64,000 nucleotides of DNA, from the NCBI RefSeq assembly GCF_008725655.1, contig NZ_VYXP01000006.1, positions 1 through 64,000 on the forward strand. The letters are read 5' to 3'. The position numbers and the translations under genes were made by a program. Source of the DNA: Marinihelvus fidelis (GTDB lineage Bacteria > Pseudomonadota > Gammaproteobacteria > Xanthomonadales > SZUA-36). The notes beneath the pieces were generated by a model. It had not been told where the DNA came from. It saw only the letters and a list, made by a program, of their open reading frames with translations, and made no database searches. This document shows positions 37,617 through 47,862 of the stretch, piece after piece; positions within the stretch are counted from its first letter, which is position 1, and each line of letters opens with the position of its first letter.

Positions 37617-38960
37617 TCAGCCCTGCCGCTCCGCGATGCGGGCGATGATGCCGGCAGCCTGCTCTTCCAGCACCTGGATCAGCGCCTTGGCCTTGCCCTG
37701 CAGGAAGCTGTGCAGCAGCGTCAGCGGAATCGCAACGACCAGGCCCAGCACCGTGGTGACCAGCGCGGTGGAGATACCACCGGCCATCATCCGCGGGTCG
37801 CCGGTACCGAACAGCGTGATCATCTGGAACGTGGCGATCATGCCCACCACGGTACCCAGCAGGCCCAGCAGCGGCGCCACCACGTACAGCACCTTGATGA
37901 AGCTCAGGCCCGATTCCAGCGGCGCGGTCTCGCGCAGGATGGCCTCGTCCAGCTTCAGTTCCAGGGTCTCGATGTCCGCTTCCGGCGCGTCGGCATGGAT
38001 GGACATGACGCGACCCAGCGGGTTGGTCTTGCTGGGGCTGCTGGACTTCAGCTGGCGGCTGATCTTTGCACCCGTGGAATACAGCGCGAAGGCCTTCCAG
38101 GCACACAGCAACAGGCCCAGGATGCCGACACCGATGATCACATAGCCCACCGGGCCGCCGTCCTCCTGGACACGCTCGATGGGCGACTTGCTCTGCACCA
38201 CGGCGCGCAGGATCTGGCCGCGCGAGAAGTCGACGGCCATGTCGGTCATCGCACCCGGTGCGGCGCCCTGCAGGTCACTGGCCATGCCCTGCACGCGGCT
38301 GGACGGCTGGCGCGCCAGCTCGATCAGGTGCTCGCGGCTCTTGGACGGATCCCAGTCGAGGAAGTTGCCGTCGGACACGGCATTGAACACGCCCACGCGC
38401 GTGACTTGCTGGTCGGCCTTTTCACCGTTGGCCAGCTCGACCTGGGCGTTGAATTTCACCACCTTGCCGGACTGCGCGATCTCGGTGACCATCGCCGACC
38501 AGATCTGGCGCAGCTCGCCGACGTTCGGCAGCTCCTTGCGCTGGGCGATGTCGGACAGGAAGTCACCACGACCCGGCAACTGCGCGGACACCATGGAATC
38601 GTCCAGTGATGACTGCAGGTCGCCGGCGGACTGGCGGACGATGCCGAACAGCTCACCCAGGTTACCCATGCGCTCGGCCAGCACCGTTTCCAGCTCGGCC
38701 AGTTCACGCTCGTTGCCGTCGTACTCGGCCTTCAGCGAATCGCTGCGGTTTTCCTGTGCCGCCAGTTCCTGGCGGGCCTGGTTCAGCAGTGCCTGCTGGT
38801 TGTTACGGTCGCGCTGGAACTCGGCTTCGCGGGCGGCATTGATCTGGCCTTCCTCGCGGGCCGCCTGTTCCACCTGGCGGGCCAGCTCTTCCAGCGTCTG
38901 CGCCTGGGCGCCGGCCGCGAACAGGGCCGAGACAACAAAGAGGGTCTTCAACAGTTTCAT
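37617..38960 (-). CDS. TtpC-like MotA/TolQ/ExbB family protein
   Basis: The 447-aa protein has a signal peptide (AGAQA end near residue 20), a long coiled-coil periplasmic segment (about 22-110), a periplasmic domain, and then a C-terminal MotA/TolQ/ExbB domain from about 275 with SFIKVLYVVAPLLGLLGTVVGMIATFQMI and ALVTTVLGLVVAIPLTLLH. In Vibrio, TtpC is required with TonB2-ExbB2-ExbD2. Its start overlaps the DUF3450 stop by 4 nt. It is likely part of the energised complex. Confidence 0.88.
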   Translation of the reverse strand: MKLLKTLFVVSALFAAGAQAQTLEELARQVEQAAREEGQINAAREAEFQRDRNNQQALLNQARQELAAQENRSDSLKAEYDGNERELAELETVLAERMGNLGELFGIVRQSAGDLQSSLDDSMVSAQLPGRGDFLSDIAQRKELPNVGELRQIWSAMVTEIAQSGKVVKFNAQVELANGEKADQQVTRVGVFNAVSDGNFLDWDPSKSREHLIELARQPSSRVQGMASDLQGAAPGAMTDMAVDFSRGQILRAVVQSKSPIERVQEDGGPVGYVIIGVGILGLLLCAWKAFALYSTGAKISRQLKSSSPSKTNPLGRVMSIHADAPEADIETLELKLDEAILRETAPLESGLSFIKVLYVVAPLLGLLGTVVGMIATFQMITLFGTGDPRMMAGGISTALVTTVLGLVVAIPLTLLHSFLQGKAKALIQVLEEQAAGIIARIAERQG

Positions 38961-39730
38961 TGCGCCACCTCCGGTCCGGGCACGGGCAGGGTCACCAGGT
39001 CTGGGGCCTTCTCGTTACGGGCGATCGACAGGCCTTCCTTCACTTCCAGGCGGAAGCGGTCCGGCAGTGATTCGAATTCGCGGGTGGTGGGGTTGAACCA
39101 GCCGGTGGTCTCCTGGTCGCTGGTCTGGTAGACCAGCAGCGTGCGGCCGACGCGCAGGAATTCGACGGTCTGGCCGGTGGACGGCAGCGCCTCGGAGTAG
39201 GCTTCGGTGGTGCGTCCGTACTCGAGCTCACCCTGGTAGGCCTCCATGATGCGGCGGTACTTCTCCGACGTGGTCACGTCGGCCTGGTCCATCATGTCGC
39301 GCAGCCGCTCGACGCGGGCGCGGCGCTCTTCCAGGCGGAAAGGCATGTCGCTCTCGACGATCTGCCCCAGGGCGTCGATCATCTCCAGCATCAGCGGTAC
39401 GACACCGCGGTTGGTGTCTTCCAGGCCGGCCAGCTGCTCATTGATCGAGGTGACCTCGTTGCGCTGGTCGACCACGACCTTCTCAAGCTGGTCGTTGTAG
39501 ACCGCCAGGCTCTCGGCCTGCCGAACCACTTGCCGGTACTCGGCCAGCAGGTCGGCGGTCTGTTGCGCCAGCCGCGTGACCCGCTGCTGCGACGCCGCCG
39601 CGTCCTGGTTGATCCGCGATTCGCGCGCGACCGTGCTGTCGAGCGTCTGGGCCTGGGCCCCGGTGACCAGCACCGCGGCCACGGCCACCGCCGTCAAGCG
39701 GGTCGTGAGAATTCTTGTCTGCTTTGGCAT
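38957..39730 (-). CDS. DUF3450 family periplasmic coiled-coil protein
   Basis: The 257-aa protein has a signal peptide (VTGAQA end near residue 28) and a coiled coil (about 40-90, QQTADLLAEYRQVVRQAESL), then a globular part with YGRTTEAYSEALPSTGQTVEFLRVGR and GWFNPTTREFESLP. This pattern is that of DUF3450 proteins, which precede TonB2-type operons. I start at the ATG at 39730, just after a purine-rich GGGAAAGG. It leads the DUF3450-TtpC-ExbB-ExbD-TonB-TPR operon. Its role is unknown. Confidence 0.86.
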   Translation of the reverse strand: MPKQTRILTTRLTAVAVAAVLVTGAQAQTLDSTVARESRINQDAAASQQRVTRLAQQTADLLAEYRQVVRQAESLAVYNDQLEKVVVDQRNEVTSINEQLAGLEDTNRGVVPLMLEMIDALGQIVESDMPFRLEERRARVERLRDMMDQADVTTSEKYRRIMEAYQGELEYGRTTEAYSEALPSTGQTVEFLRVGRTLLVYQTSDQETTGWFNPTTREFESLPDRFRLEVKEGLSIARNEKAPDLVTLPVPGPEVAQ

Positions 39731-39916
39731 CGCCTTTCCCAAATTTGATAGGTGGTACGCCCGTCAACGCCCGGTCGACGGCCGGGTTTTCAGTTGCCTG
39801 GGGACGGGGGCGAGTCAGGATACCCGAAGGCACACGGGGAATTCCACATTCCGGCATGCAATTCGTCGCCGCAGCGCCGCTGGCCCCCGTGCGCGCGGCC
39901 GCTGATAATAGCGTCC
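39731..39916. other. Divergent intergenic region, TonB operon and RDD gene
   Basis: This 186-bp gap separates two divergent transcripts. A GATAAT (39904-39909) ends 7 nt before the RDD ATG without an SD. A palindromic GGAATTCC is at 39838-39845. No Fur box was recognised. The minus-strand promoter for the TonB operon could not be placed with confidence. Confidence 0.4.
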
Positions 39917-40393
39917 ATGACCCAGCCACACACGCCATCCAGCACGACCGAAACGGGCGTGCCCAACCCGCCCTGTGGCCTGCCGCGACGGCTGCTGGTC
40001 ATGCTTTACGACACCGTGCTGGTGATCGCCCTGCTGATCATCGCCGGTATCATCGCCCTGCCCTTTACCGGCACCAGCCAGCAGGCGGGCCGCGATGTGC
40101 TGTACACGCTGTACCTGGTGGCCGTCTGGTTTGGCTACGTGAGCGGGTGCTGGATCCACGCCGGTGGCACGGTGGGCATGCGTGCCTGGAAGGTGCGCCT
40201 GGCCAGCACGACCGGTGAGCCCATGGACTGGCGGCGGGCCGGCATTCGGTTCGTCGTTTCGTTGTTGTCGGCCGCGATATTCGGGCTGGGTTTTCTCACC
40301 GGCCTGCTGCGCGCCGACCGCGCCTGCTGGCATGACCGTGCCAGCGGCACCCGGCTGGTGCGGCGCGCGCCGAAATCAGACCGAGCGGCGTAG
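39917..40393 (+). CDS. RDD family membrane protein
   Basis: The 158-aa protein has the RDD fold: a helix following RRLLVMLYDTVLVIALLIIAG, a second helix, a conserved GGTVGMRAWKVRL loop and a last helix FVVSLLSAAIFGLGFLTGLL, ending in DRACWHDRASGTRLV. RDD proteins are small polytopic membrane proteins of mostly unknown role. It lies divergent from the TonB operon and its 3' end overlaps the lptG 3' end by 18 nt on the other strand. The ATG at 39917 has no clear SD. Confidence 0.85.
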   Translation: MTQPHTPSSTTETGVPNPPCGLPRRLLVMLYDTVLVIALLIIAGIIALPFTGTSQQAGRDVLYTLYLVAVWFGYVSGCWIHAGGTVGMRAWKVRLASTTGEPMDWRRAGIRFVVSLLSAAIFGLGFLTGLLRADRACWHDRASGTRLVRRAPKSDRAA

Positions 40394-41461
40394 CGCCAGT
40401 ACCACGGCCACGGTCAGCAGCAGTGACGGCGCCAGCGCGCCTACCATCACCGGCAGGCCGTAGGCGTCGGCAAAATTCTGTGCCGCCCGGCTGACGATCA
40501 TGAACAGGCTGCCCATGGCCATGCCGATAAAAATTCTCAGGCCCATGCTCTGCTGCCGCCCATGGCCAAACACGAACGGCATGCCGGCCAGCACCAGCGC
40601 CAGCACCGTCACCGGAAACAGCAGCTTGGACCACAGCGCCGACCGATAAACCCGGTCATCGAGGCCGTTGCGGCCCAGGTAGGTGATCTGGTCGGACAGG
40701 TCGCGCGCGGACATGTAACGTGGCCGAACCACCGCCGATTCCAGCAATTCGGGCAGGAAACCGGTGTGCCAGATGCGCTGGTCCCAGGTCTGGCGCTCCA
40801 CGCCGGCCGGGGAAATATCCAGGTCGGTCACGTCTTCCAGCAGCCAGCGACCATCACGGTGGCGTGCCGACATGGCCCGCGACATGCTGCGCAGGTCGCC
40901 GTCGTCGTTAAAGCCGTAGATCACCACATTGTGAAAGCGCAGGTCGTTCTCACCCGGCGTGCCGCCGACGATCGGCTTCTGGATAAACGCGAACTCGTTG
41001 CCGTCGCGCAGCCACATGCCGACGTCGCCGCTGGCGGCACCGCGCCCCACGGCCTGTTGCAGCTTGTAGTTTCGGGCCTGCGCGTCGGCGGGCGGCGCAA
41101 CCCATTCACCCATGGCCATCACGCCCAGCGTGAGCAGCAGGACGGCGCCCAGCACCGAACCGGAAATCCGCAGCCGCGACACGCCGCTGGTGCGGAAGGC
41201 AACCAGTTCATTGGCCGCCGCCAGTCCGCCCACGCCGATCAGCGAGCCCAGCAGCGCCGACACCGGGAACACCATGTACGAGGCGCGCGGAATGCTCAGC
41301 ATCACGTACCAGAGCACTTCGCCAATATGAAAGCCGCCCTCACCCGGTTCGAGTTCGTCGAGCAGGTTGAACAGCGTCATCAGCATGGTCAGCGCCAGCC
41401 ATACACCCAGCGTGCCCAGCAGTGCGGCACGGCCGATGTACTGGTCCAGTTGCTTGATCAT
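40376..41461 (-). CDS. lptG: LPS export ABC transporter permease LptG
   Basis: LptG with LptF and LptB2 extracts LPS from the inner membrane. The 361-aa product has the LptF/G layout of three N-terminal helices, a periplasmic beta-jellyroll domain (about 130-260), and three C-terminal helices (SKLLFPVTVLALVLAGMPFVFG). Its DQYIGRAALLGTLGVWLALTML start is as expected. The ATG at 41461 overlaps the lptF stop by 4 nt. The lptFG pair diverges from pepA, as in E. coli. Confidence 0.93.
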   Translation of the reverse strand: MIKQLDQYIGRAALLGTLGVWLALTMLMTLFNLLDELEPGEGGFHIGEVLWYVMLSIPRASYMVFPVSALLGSLIGVGGLAAANELVAFRTSGVSRLRISGSVLGAVLLLTLGVMAMGEWVAPPADAQARNYKLQQAVGRGAASGDVGMWLRDGNEFAFIQKPIVGGTPGENDLRFHNVVIYGFNDDGDLRSMSRAMSARHRDGRWLLEDVTDLDISPAGVERQTWDQRIWHTGFLPELLESAVVRPRYMSARDLSDQITYLGRNGLDDRVYRSALWSKLLFPVTVLALVLAGMPFVFGHGRQQSMGLRIFIGMAMGSLFMIVSRAAQNFADAYGLPVMVGALAPSLLLTVAVVLALRRSV

Positions 41462-42531
41462 GAACGGCCCACCATCCGCCCCTGGCGCCGCAACCACCAC
41501 AGGGCGCTGATGAAGACCAGGGCGTGGACCCACCACAGGCCCAGCGCCGGCGGCAGCTCACCGCCCGCGACCCAGGCGCGGCACAGGTACAGGGTATTGG
41601 CGTAGAGGGCGTAAGCGAGGATGCCCAGCACGACCCGGGACGAGCGCCCTTCGCGGGGGTCGGAATGGGCCAGCGGAATGGCCAGCAGCCCCAGCACGAT
41701 CACCGCCAGCGCGGGCGACAGCCGCCACTGCAGCTCGGCGCTGGCCTCGGCGCCACCCTGCGTCACCAGTTCCGTGAAGCCGCGCGCCTCCAGGCGCTCC
41801 TCGTCGGTGCGCATGGCCGGCTCCGGCAACATGATGTCATTGCGCTCGAATTGCAGCACCCGCAGGTCGCGGGCGTTAGGCAGCGCGTCCGTGATCTGGC
41901 CGTCAGTCAGTTTCAGGAACCGATTGCCGGTGGTGGTATCGACCCAGTACTCACCGGTTGCGGCCTGCCATATCTTGGTTCGCAGGCCGTCCTGCTGGCG
42001 AACGAAGACGTTCTCCAGGGTGCGGCCCTCGGTGTCCAGGCGCTCGACATAGATGACGAAGTCGCCGCCCTGCATGATATGGAAGCGGCCGTCCTGCAGC
42101 CCCCAGAGGGCGGCCGAGCGCAGGGCCTCTTCCAGCGCCGCGTCAGATTTCTGCGCGGCCCGCGGCGCCACGACGAAGGTCAGCACCAGCAGCAACACCG
42201 CCACCGGCAGCACCAGCAGGGCCAGCGGCCGCAGCAGCATAAGCCAGCTGAAGCCGCTGGAGCGCATGACCACCATCTCATGGTCGCGATACATGCGCCC
42301 CAGCCCCCACATGACCGCCACGAAACCGGCCAGCGGCAGGATCTTGCTCAGCGCGTCGGGCAGGTTCAGCAGCAGCTGGATGCCCAGCAGGCCGGCGGGT
42401 ACGCGGCCATCGGCCATGTCATTGAGCAGCTCGCCCAGGAACACGCCCATGAGCACGATCAGCAGCACCGCCGTCACGGCCAGCAGGGTCCAGAACCATT
42501 CGCGGAAGATGTAGGCTTGCAGCAGGGTCAA
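41458..42531 (-). CDS. lptF: LPS export ABC transporter permease LptF
   Basis: LptF is the partner permease of LptG. The 357-aa protein has three N-terminal helices with YIFREWFWTLLAVTAVLLIVLMGVF, the loop DALSKILPLAGFVAVMWGLGRMYRDHEMVVMRSSG typical of LptF, a periplasmic domain, and C-terminal helices with VLGLLAIPLAHSDPREGRS. I start at the TTG at 42531 because no ATG or GTG sits near the conserved N-terminus; no strong SD is seen. It is divergent from pepA. Confidence 0.92.
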   Translation of the reverse strand: MTLLQAYIFREWFWTLLAVTAVLLIVLMGVFLGELLNDMADGRVPAGLLGIQLLLNLPDALSKILPLAGFVAVMWGLGRMYRDHEMVVMRSSGFSWLMLLRPLALLVLPVAVLLLVLTFVVAPRAAQKSDAALEEALRSAALWGLQDGRFHIMQGGDFVIYVERLDTEGRTLENVFVRQQDGLRTKIWQAATGEYWVDTTTGNRFLKLTDGQITDALPNARDLRVLQFERNDIMLPEPAMRTDEERLEARGFTELVTQGGAEASAELQWRLSPALAVIVLGLLAIPLAHSDPREGRSSRVVLGILAYALYANTLYLCRAWVAGGELPPALGLWWVHALVFISALWWLRRQGRMVGRS

Positions 42532-42625
42532 TTCGGTCGTCCGAAGGTACGCGTTCCGGTCGCCACGTTAGCCCCGCGCAGGGGCCAGCGCAAGGCGAAT
42601 GGCTTCATGGGCAACGGCAATCCGG

Positions 42626-42631
42626 TAGAAT
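42626..42631 (+). promoter_or_regulatory. -10-like element upstream of pepA
   Basis: TAGAAT lies 78 nt before the pepA ATG on the plus strand. A clear -35 was not found, so this is a weak candidate for the pepA-holC-valS promoter. Confidence 0.3.
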
Positions 42632-42709
42632 GGTACGATTTGGCGCGTGGCAAGGCCTGCATGGCCTCGCTCGCGATTAATTCATCCGGGGGGAGAGCGG
42701 CTCAAACAC

Positions 42710-44185
42710 ATGGATATGGAACTCAAGCACCAGTCACCCGTCGAGGTCAGCACCGAGTGCCTGGTCATCGGCGTTTTCGAAGGCGACACCCTGGAAGGCC
42801 CTGCACAACAGGTCGACAGCGCCAGCGGCGAGATGATCAGCCGCCTGCTCAAGTCCGGCGACATCAAGACCGACAACGGCGCCACCACCCTGCTGCATGA
42901 TGTCCCCGGTATCAAGGCCAGCCGGGTGCTGGTGGTGGGCTGCGGCGACGGCGACAAGCGGAACCCGATCCGCTTCCAGGCCGCCTGCCGGGCCGCCGGC
43001 GTGTTCCTGCGCGACCACGCCGTCACCGAGGCGCACGTCTGCCTGCACGAGCTGCCGATCGGAGCCCTGGACACGGACTGGCGCCTGCGCCACGCGGCCC
43101 TGGCCATCGACCTGGGTAATTACCGTTACGTGGCGACCAAGGCCCCGGGCAAGAGCGCGCCGAAGCCGCTGGCCAGCACCAGTTTCTCCGGCGACGACGA
43201 CCTGGCGGACGCCCTGGACCAGGCCCGTGGCCTGGCCGTCGGCTTCCGCGCCGCGCGCGAGCTGGGCAACCTGCCGCCCAATATCTGCACGCCGGCCTAC
43301 CTGGCGCGCTACGCCACCGGCATCGCCGAACGCCATGACCACTGCTCGATCGAGGTGCTCAAGCGCAAGGAAATGGCCGAACTGGGCATGGGCGCGCTGC
43401 TGGCCGTCGGCCAGGGCAGCGCGAACCCGCCGCGGCTGGTGGTGCTGCGCTACAACGGCGCCGCCGATGACCAGGCGCCGTACGTGCTGGTCGGCAAGGG
43501 CGTGACCTTCGATACCGGCGGTATTTCACTGAAGCCGCGCCAGGGCATGGAAGAAATGAAGTACGACATGTGCGGCGCCGCGGCGGTCATCGGCACCTTC
43601 GAGGCCGTCGCCGCCATGGGCCTGCCCGTCAACCTGGTGACCATCGTCGCCGCGGTGGAGAACATGCCGGACGGCAAGTCCTACCGCCCGGGCGATGTGA
43701 TTACCAGCATGGCCGGCAAGACCATCGAGATTCTCAACACCGACGCCGAGGGCCGCCTGGCCCTGTGCGACGCGCTGACCTACGGCGAGCGCTTCGAGCC
43801 GGCCGCGATCATCGACGTGGCCACGCTCACCGGCGCCTGCGTCGTCGCGCTGGGCCACCACGCCACGGCGGTAATGACACGCGACGACAGCCTGGCCGAT
43901 GAACTCATCGAGGCCGGCCAGTACGCTGCCGACCGCGGCTGGCGCCTGCCGTTGTGGGAAGACTACGACAGCCAGCTGAAGACGCCATTCGCCGACATGA
44001 AGAACGTCGGCGGCATGCCTGCGGGCGCGATCACGGCGGGTTGCTTCCTGGGCCGCTTCATGCGCGACCAGCGCTGGGCCCACCTGGACATCGCCGGCGC
44101 CGCCTGGGAAGGCAATGGCCGCGACGGCGCCAGCGGCCGTCCCGTCGGCCTGCTGACCCAGTACCTGATCGACCGGGCCGGCTGA
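42710..44185 (+). CDS. pepA: Leucyl aminopeptidase PepA
   Basis: PepA is a two-metal cytosolic aminopeptidase (family M17) that in E. coli also binds DNA at cer/Xer sites. The 491-aa protein has the metal-ligand segments VGKGVTFDTGGISLKP, MKYDMCGAAAV and the family signature NTDAEGRL, with catalytic Lys and Arg in context. I start at MDMEL (42710) after a GGGGGAGAG SD; an ATG at 42716 is also possible. The order pepA-holC-valS is as in E. coli. Confidence 0.95.
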   Translation: MDMELKHQSPVEVSTECLVIGVFEGDTLEGPAQQVDSASGEMISRLLKSGDIKTDNGATTLLHDVPGIKASRVLVVGCGDGDKRNPIRFQAACRAAGVFLRDHAVTEAHVCLHELPIGALDTDWRLRHAALAIDLGNYRYVATKAPGKSAPKPLASTSFSGDDDLADALDQARGLAVGFRAARELGNLPPNICTPAYLARYATGIAERHDHCSIEVLKRKEMAELGMGALLAVGQGSANPPRLVVLRYNGAADDQAPYVLVGKGVTFDTGGISLKPRQGMEEMKYDMCGAAAVIGTFEAVAAMGLPVNLVTIVAAVENMPDGKSYRPGDVITSMAGKTIEILNTDAEGRLALCDALTYGERFEPAAIIDVATLTGACVVALGHHATAVMTRDDSLADELIEAGQYAADRGWRLPLWEDYDSQLKTPFADMKNVGGMPAGAITAGCFLGRFMRDQRWAHLDIAGAAWEGNGRDGASGRPVGLLTQYLIDRAG

Positions 44186-44187
44186 AC

Positions 44188-44613
44188 ATGACCGGGGATC
44201 CCGGCTGCAAGGTGGACTTCTACCTGCTCGGTTCTCCCCGGCTCGACCCGGACCAACTCGCCTGCAAGCTGGCGATGATGGCCTGGGAGCGCGGTCACCG
44301 GGTTGACGTGGTGGCCGAGGCCGCGCACGCCGAGCGCCTGGACGCGCTGATGTGGTCGAGCCCCGAGGGCCGGTTCCTGCCGCACGCCCCGGCCGCCGCC
44401 GGCGATGTCGCGCCGGTGCGCCTGGGTACCGAACCGCCGGCCGACGCCGACCTGGTCATCAACCTGACCCAACGCGCCCTCGACATTTCACCGGCCTGGC
44501 GGCGATTGCTGGAAATCGTCCCGCACGACCCCGCCGAGCGCGAGGCCTCGAGGGAAAAATTCAAGACCTACCGGGGCCAGGGCCTGGCGCCGGACATGCA
44601 CGAGATGAACTGA
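44188..44613 (+). CDS. holC: DNA polymerase III chi subunit
   Basis: HolC (chi) links the clamp loader, through psi, to SSB. The 141-aa protein shows [10 protein letters not shown] at the start, [20 protein letters not shown], a [13 protein letters not shown] segment and [10 protein letters not shown], all typical of chi. It starts 2 nt after the pepA stop. Its partner psi (holD) is in the same window at 47859-48485. Confidence 0.93.
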   Translation: MTGDPGCKVDFYLLGSPRLDPDQLACKLAMMAWERGHRVDVVAEAAHAERLDALMWSSPEGRFLPHAPAAAGDVAPVRLGTEPPADADLVINLTQRALDISPAWRRLLEIVPHDPAEREASREKFKTYRGQGLAPDMHEMN

Positions 44614-44627
44614 GGACTTCCTCCACG

Positions 44628-47378
44628 ATGGACAAGACTTACTCACCGGCGGACATCGAGAGCCGCTGGTACGACGCCTGGGAAGAAAAAGGCTACTTCG
44701 CGCCGGACATGGACGGCGACGGCGAGCCGTTCTGCATCATGCTGCCGCCGCCGAACGTGACCGGCAGCCTGCACATGGGGCACGCGTTCCAGGACACCAT
44801 CATGGATATCCTGACGCGGTTCGCGCGCATGCAGGGGCGCAAGACGCTGTGGCAGCCGGGCACCGACCATGCCGGCATCGCCACGCAGATGGTGGTGGAG
44901 CGCCAGCTGGCGGCCGAAGGCCAGTCGCGCCACGACCTGGGCCGCCAGGCCTTCGTCGACGCGGTATGGGACTGGAAAGACAGCTCCGGCGGCACGATCA
45001 CCCGGCAGATGCGCCGCCTGGGCGCTTCCGTGGACTGGGACAACGAGCGCTTCACGATGGACGAGTCGCTGTCCGCAGCGGTGGCGAAGGTCTTCGTCGA
45101 GCTCCATGACGAGGGCCTGATCTACCGTGGCAAGCGCCTGGTCAACTGGGACCCGGTGCTGCACACCGCCCTGTCCGACCTGGAAGTGCTGTCGGAAGAG
45201 CGCAACGGCAAGATCTGGCGCATCCGCTATCCGCTGGTCGACGGCCAGGGCCACGTGGTGGTGGCCACCACGCGCCCGGAAACCCTGCTGGGCGACACCG
45301 CGGTGGCCGTGCACCCCGAAGACGAGCGCAACGCCTCGCTGGTGGGCCAGCAGCTGCGCCTGCCGCTGACCGACCGCACCATCACCGTCATCGCCGACGA
45401 TTACGTCGACCCGGAATTTGGTACCGGCTGCGTGAAGATCACCCCGGCGCACGACTTCAATGACTACGAGATCGGCCAGCGTCATAACCTGGAGATGATC
45501 AACATCCTGAACCCGGACGCGACGCTGAATGACAACGCGCCGGAGGCCTACCGCGGCCTGGACCGCTTCGAGGCCCGCGAGCGCATCGTCGCCGACCTGG
45601 AAGCCGCCGGCCTGCTGGACGGCGTCGACAAACACAGCAACAAGATTCCGCTGGGTGACCGCTCCGGCGCCGTGGTCGAGCCCTACCTGACCGACCAGTG
45701 GTACGTAAAAGTCGAGTCGCTGGCCAAACCCGCGATTGAAGCGGTCGAGGACGGCCGCATCCGCTTTGTACCGGAGAACTGGAACAAGACCTACTACAAC
45801 TGGATGAACGACATCCAGGACTGGTGCATCTCGCGCCAGCTGTGGTGGGGCCACCGGATCCCGGCCTGGTACGACGACGAGGGCGGCATCTACGTGGGCC
45901 ATGACGAGGCCGACGCCCGCCAACGCGCCGGCCTGGGCGACGATGTTGCCCTGCGCCAGGACGAGGACGTGCTGGACACCTGGTTCTCGTCCGCGCTGTG
46001 GCCGTTCACCACGCTGGGCTGGCCGGAGAAAACCGACCGCCTGGACACCTTCTATCCCACCAGCGTGCTGGTCACCGGTTTCGACATCATCTTCTTCTGG
46101 GTCGCACGCATGATCATGATGGGCCTGCGGTTCATGGACGACGTGCCATTCCGCGAGATCTACATCCACGGCCTGATCCGCGACGGCCAGGGCCAGAAGA
46201 TGTCCAAGTCCAAGGGCAACGTGCTGGACCCCATCGACCTGATCGACGGCATCGAGCTGGACGCGCTGGTGGAAAAGCGCACGACCGGGCTGATGCAGCC
46301 GCACATGGCGCCGGCCATCGAAAAAGCCACCCGCCGCGAGTTCCCCGACGGCATCCCGGCGTTCGGCTGTGACGCGCTGCGCTTCACCTTTGCCAACCTG
46401 GCCACCAACGGCCGCGACATCCGTTTCGACCTGGGCCGCATCGAGGGCAACCGCAACTTCTGCAACAAGCTGTGGAATGCCACGCGCTACGTGATGATGC
46501 AGGTGGGCGAAGGCACGGTGCAGGCACCGGCCGAACACTCGGTGATCGATCGCTGGATCCTGTCACGCGCCGGCGTAATGCTGCAGGAGGTGGCCACCCA
46601 GGTCGAGAACTACCGCGTGGACCTGGCCTCGCAGGCGCTTTACGAGTTCACCTGGAACGAGTACTGCGACTGGTACCTGGAGCTGTCCAAGCCGGCGTTG
46701 CAGAACGGCAGCGCCGCGGAACAGGCGGCGACCCGCCATACGCTGCTGGCCGTGCTGGAGATGACGCTGCGCGCGCTGCACCCGTTCACCCCCTTCGTGA
46801 CCGAGGAAATCTGGCAGCGGGTGCGCGAGCCGCTGGGCATCGACGGCGACAGCATCATGGTGCAGCCGTGGCCGCAGGCACCGGCCCGCGACAGCGAGGC
46901 CGAGGACCATGTCGACTGGATGAAGGGCATCCTGGGCGGCATTCGCAAGATCCGCGCCGAGCTGAACCTGGCGCCGAACCGCGAGCTGCGGGTCGAGTTG
47001 CAACAGGGTTCCGCCGACGACCGCGAGCGCATGGCGCAATTCCAGCCCCTGGTGGCGGCGTTGGGCCGCGGCGAGGGCTTCGAATGGCTGCCGGACGATA
47101 CCGATATCTCGACCTCGGCCGTGGCACTGGTGGGCGACCTGAAGGTGCTGATCCCGCTGGCCGGCCTGGTCGACCCCCAGGCGGAAACCGACCGCATCAA
47201 CAAGCAGCTGGCCAAGGAAGAAGCCGAATTGCAGAAGGCGCGCAAAAAGCTGTCCAACCCGCGTTTTGTCGACAACGCCCCGAAAGAGGTGGTCACGACG
47301 GAACGCGAGCGCCTGGCCACGCACGAGGCGCGCGTCGACAGCCTGAAGGCCCAGCTGGAACGACTCGCGCGGCTCTAG
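44628..47378 (+). CDS. valS: Valyl-tRNA synthetase
   Basis: ValRS charges tRNA-Val and edits threonine. The 916-aa class I enzyme has the HIGH-type motif HMGH near residue 46, the KMSKS motif near 523, the editing domain with [11 protein letters not shown], the anticodon domain, and a C-terminal coiled-coil arm with [31 protein letters not shown] precedes the ATG. The 3' end is convergent with rimI, 7 nt away. Confidence 0.97.
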   Translation: MDKTYSPADIESRWYDAWEEKGYFAPDMDGDGEPFCIMLPPPNVTGSLHMGHAFQDTIMDILTRFARMQGRKTLWQPGTDHAGIATQMVVERQLAAEGQSRHDLGRQAFVDAVWDWKDSSGGTITRQMRRLGASVDWDNERFTMDESLSAAVAKVFVELHDEGLIYRGKRLVNWDPVLHTALSDLEVLSEERNGKIWRIRYPLVDGQGHVVVATTRPETLLGDTAVAVHPEDERNASLVGQQLRLPLTDRTITVIADDYVDPEFGTGCVKITPAHDFNDYEIGQRHNLEMINILNPDATLNDNAPEAYRGLDRFEARERIVADLEAAGLLDGVDKHSNKIPLGDRSGAVVEPYLTDQWYVKVESLAKPAIEAVEDGRIRFVPENWNKTYYNWMNDIQDWCISRQLWWGHRIPAWYDDEGGIYVGHDEADARQRAGLGDDVALRQDEDVLDTWFSSALWPFTTLGWPEKTDRLDTFYPTSVLVTGFDIIFFWVARMIMMGLRFMDDVPFREIYIHGLIRDGQGQKMSKSKGNVLDPIDLIDGIELDALVEKRTTGLMQPHMAPAIEKATRREFPDGIPAFGCDALRFTFANLATNGRDIRFDLGRIEGNRNFCNKLWNATRYVMMQVGEGTVQAPAEHSVIDRWILSRAGVMLQEVATQVENYRVDLASQALYEFTWNEYCDWYLELSKPALQNGSAAEQAATRHTLLAVLEMTLRALHPFTPFVTEEIWQRVREPLGIDGDSIMVQPWPQAPARDSEAEDHVDWMKGILGGIRKIRAELNLAPNRELRVELQQGSADDRERMAQFQPLVAALGRGEGFEWLPDDTDISTSAVALVGDLKVLIPLAGLVDPQAETDRINKQLAKEEAELQKARKKLSNPRFVDNAPKEVVTTERERLATHEARVDSLKAQLERLARL

Positions 47379-47385
47379 CGCCGCC

Positions 47386-47862
47386 TTACGGGCCGGCCAC
47401 CAGTGGCAGGCGCATGACCACGGCATCCTCACGGCCGTCGCCGGCGCGGTAATACGCGGGGCGGCGGCCAATCTCGGTGAACCCGCGGCGCTCGTACAAC
47501 GCGATTGCGCCCGGGTTGGACGGCCGCACTTCCAGGAACATCACCTCGGCCCCACACACCCGAGCGTGGTCGATGGCGTGATCCAGCAGGATCGAGCCAA
47601 AACCACGGCGCTGCCAGTCCGGGGAAACACAGAGGTTGAGCAGGTGGCTCTCACCCGCCGCCCAGTTATGGATGGCGTAGCCGGCCAGGTCGGGCCCCGC
47701 CTGCAGGCCATAACAGCCGTACCCCACGCGCAGGCACTCGGAAAAAATGCCCCGCGTCCACGGGAACGGGTAGGCGCTGATCTCGATTTCGAACACGGCG
47801 TCCAGGTCGGCTTCGACCAGCGGCCGCAGTACCGGGTGAAACGGGTTGGGCTGGGCGCTCAC
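47386..47862 (-). CDS. rimI: Ribosomal protein S18 alanine N-acetyltransferase RimI
   Basis: RimI acetylates the N-terminal alanine of S18 and is a GNAT enzyme. The 158-aa protein has the GNAT acetyl-CoA site QRRGFGSILLDHAI, with LLNLCVSPDWQ before it and EVRPSNPGAIALYERRGFTEIGRRPAYY after. It overlaps holD by 4 nt; holD-rimI is the E. coli order. Confidence 0.9.
   Translation of the reverse strand: MSAQPNPFHPVLRPLVEADLDAVFEIEISAYPFPWTRGIFSECLRVGYGCYGLQAGPDLAGYAIHNWAAGESHLLNLCVSPDWQRRGFGSILLDHAIDHARVCGAEVMFLEVRPSNPGAIALYERRGFTEIGRRPAYYRAGDGREDAVVMRLPLVAGP

Noticed and set aside
44643-46538. A 631-codon open frame on the minus strand
   Set aside because: It is exactly antisense to valS. High-GC codon bias leaves long open frames on the opposite strand; its translation has no recognisable family.
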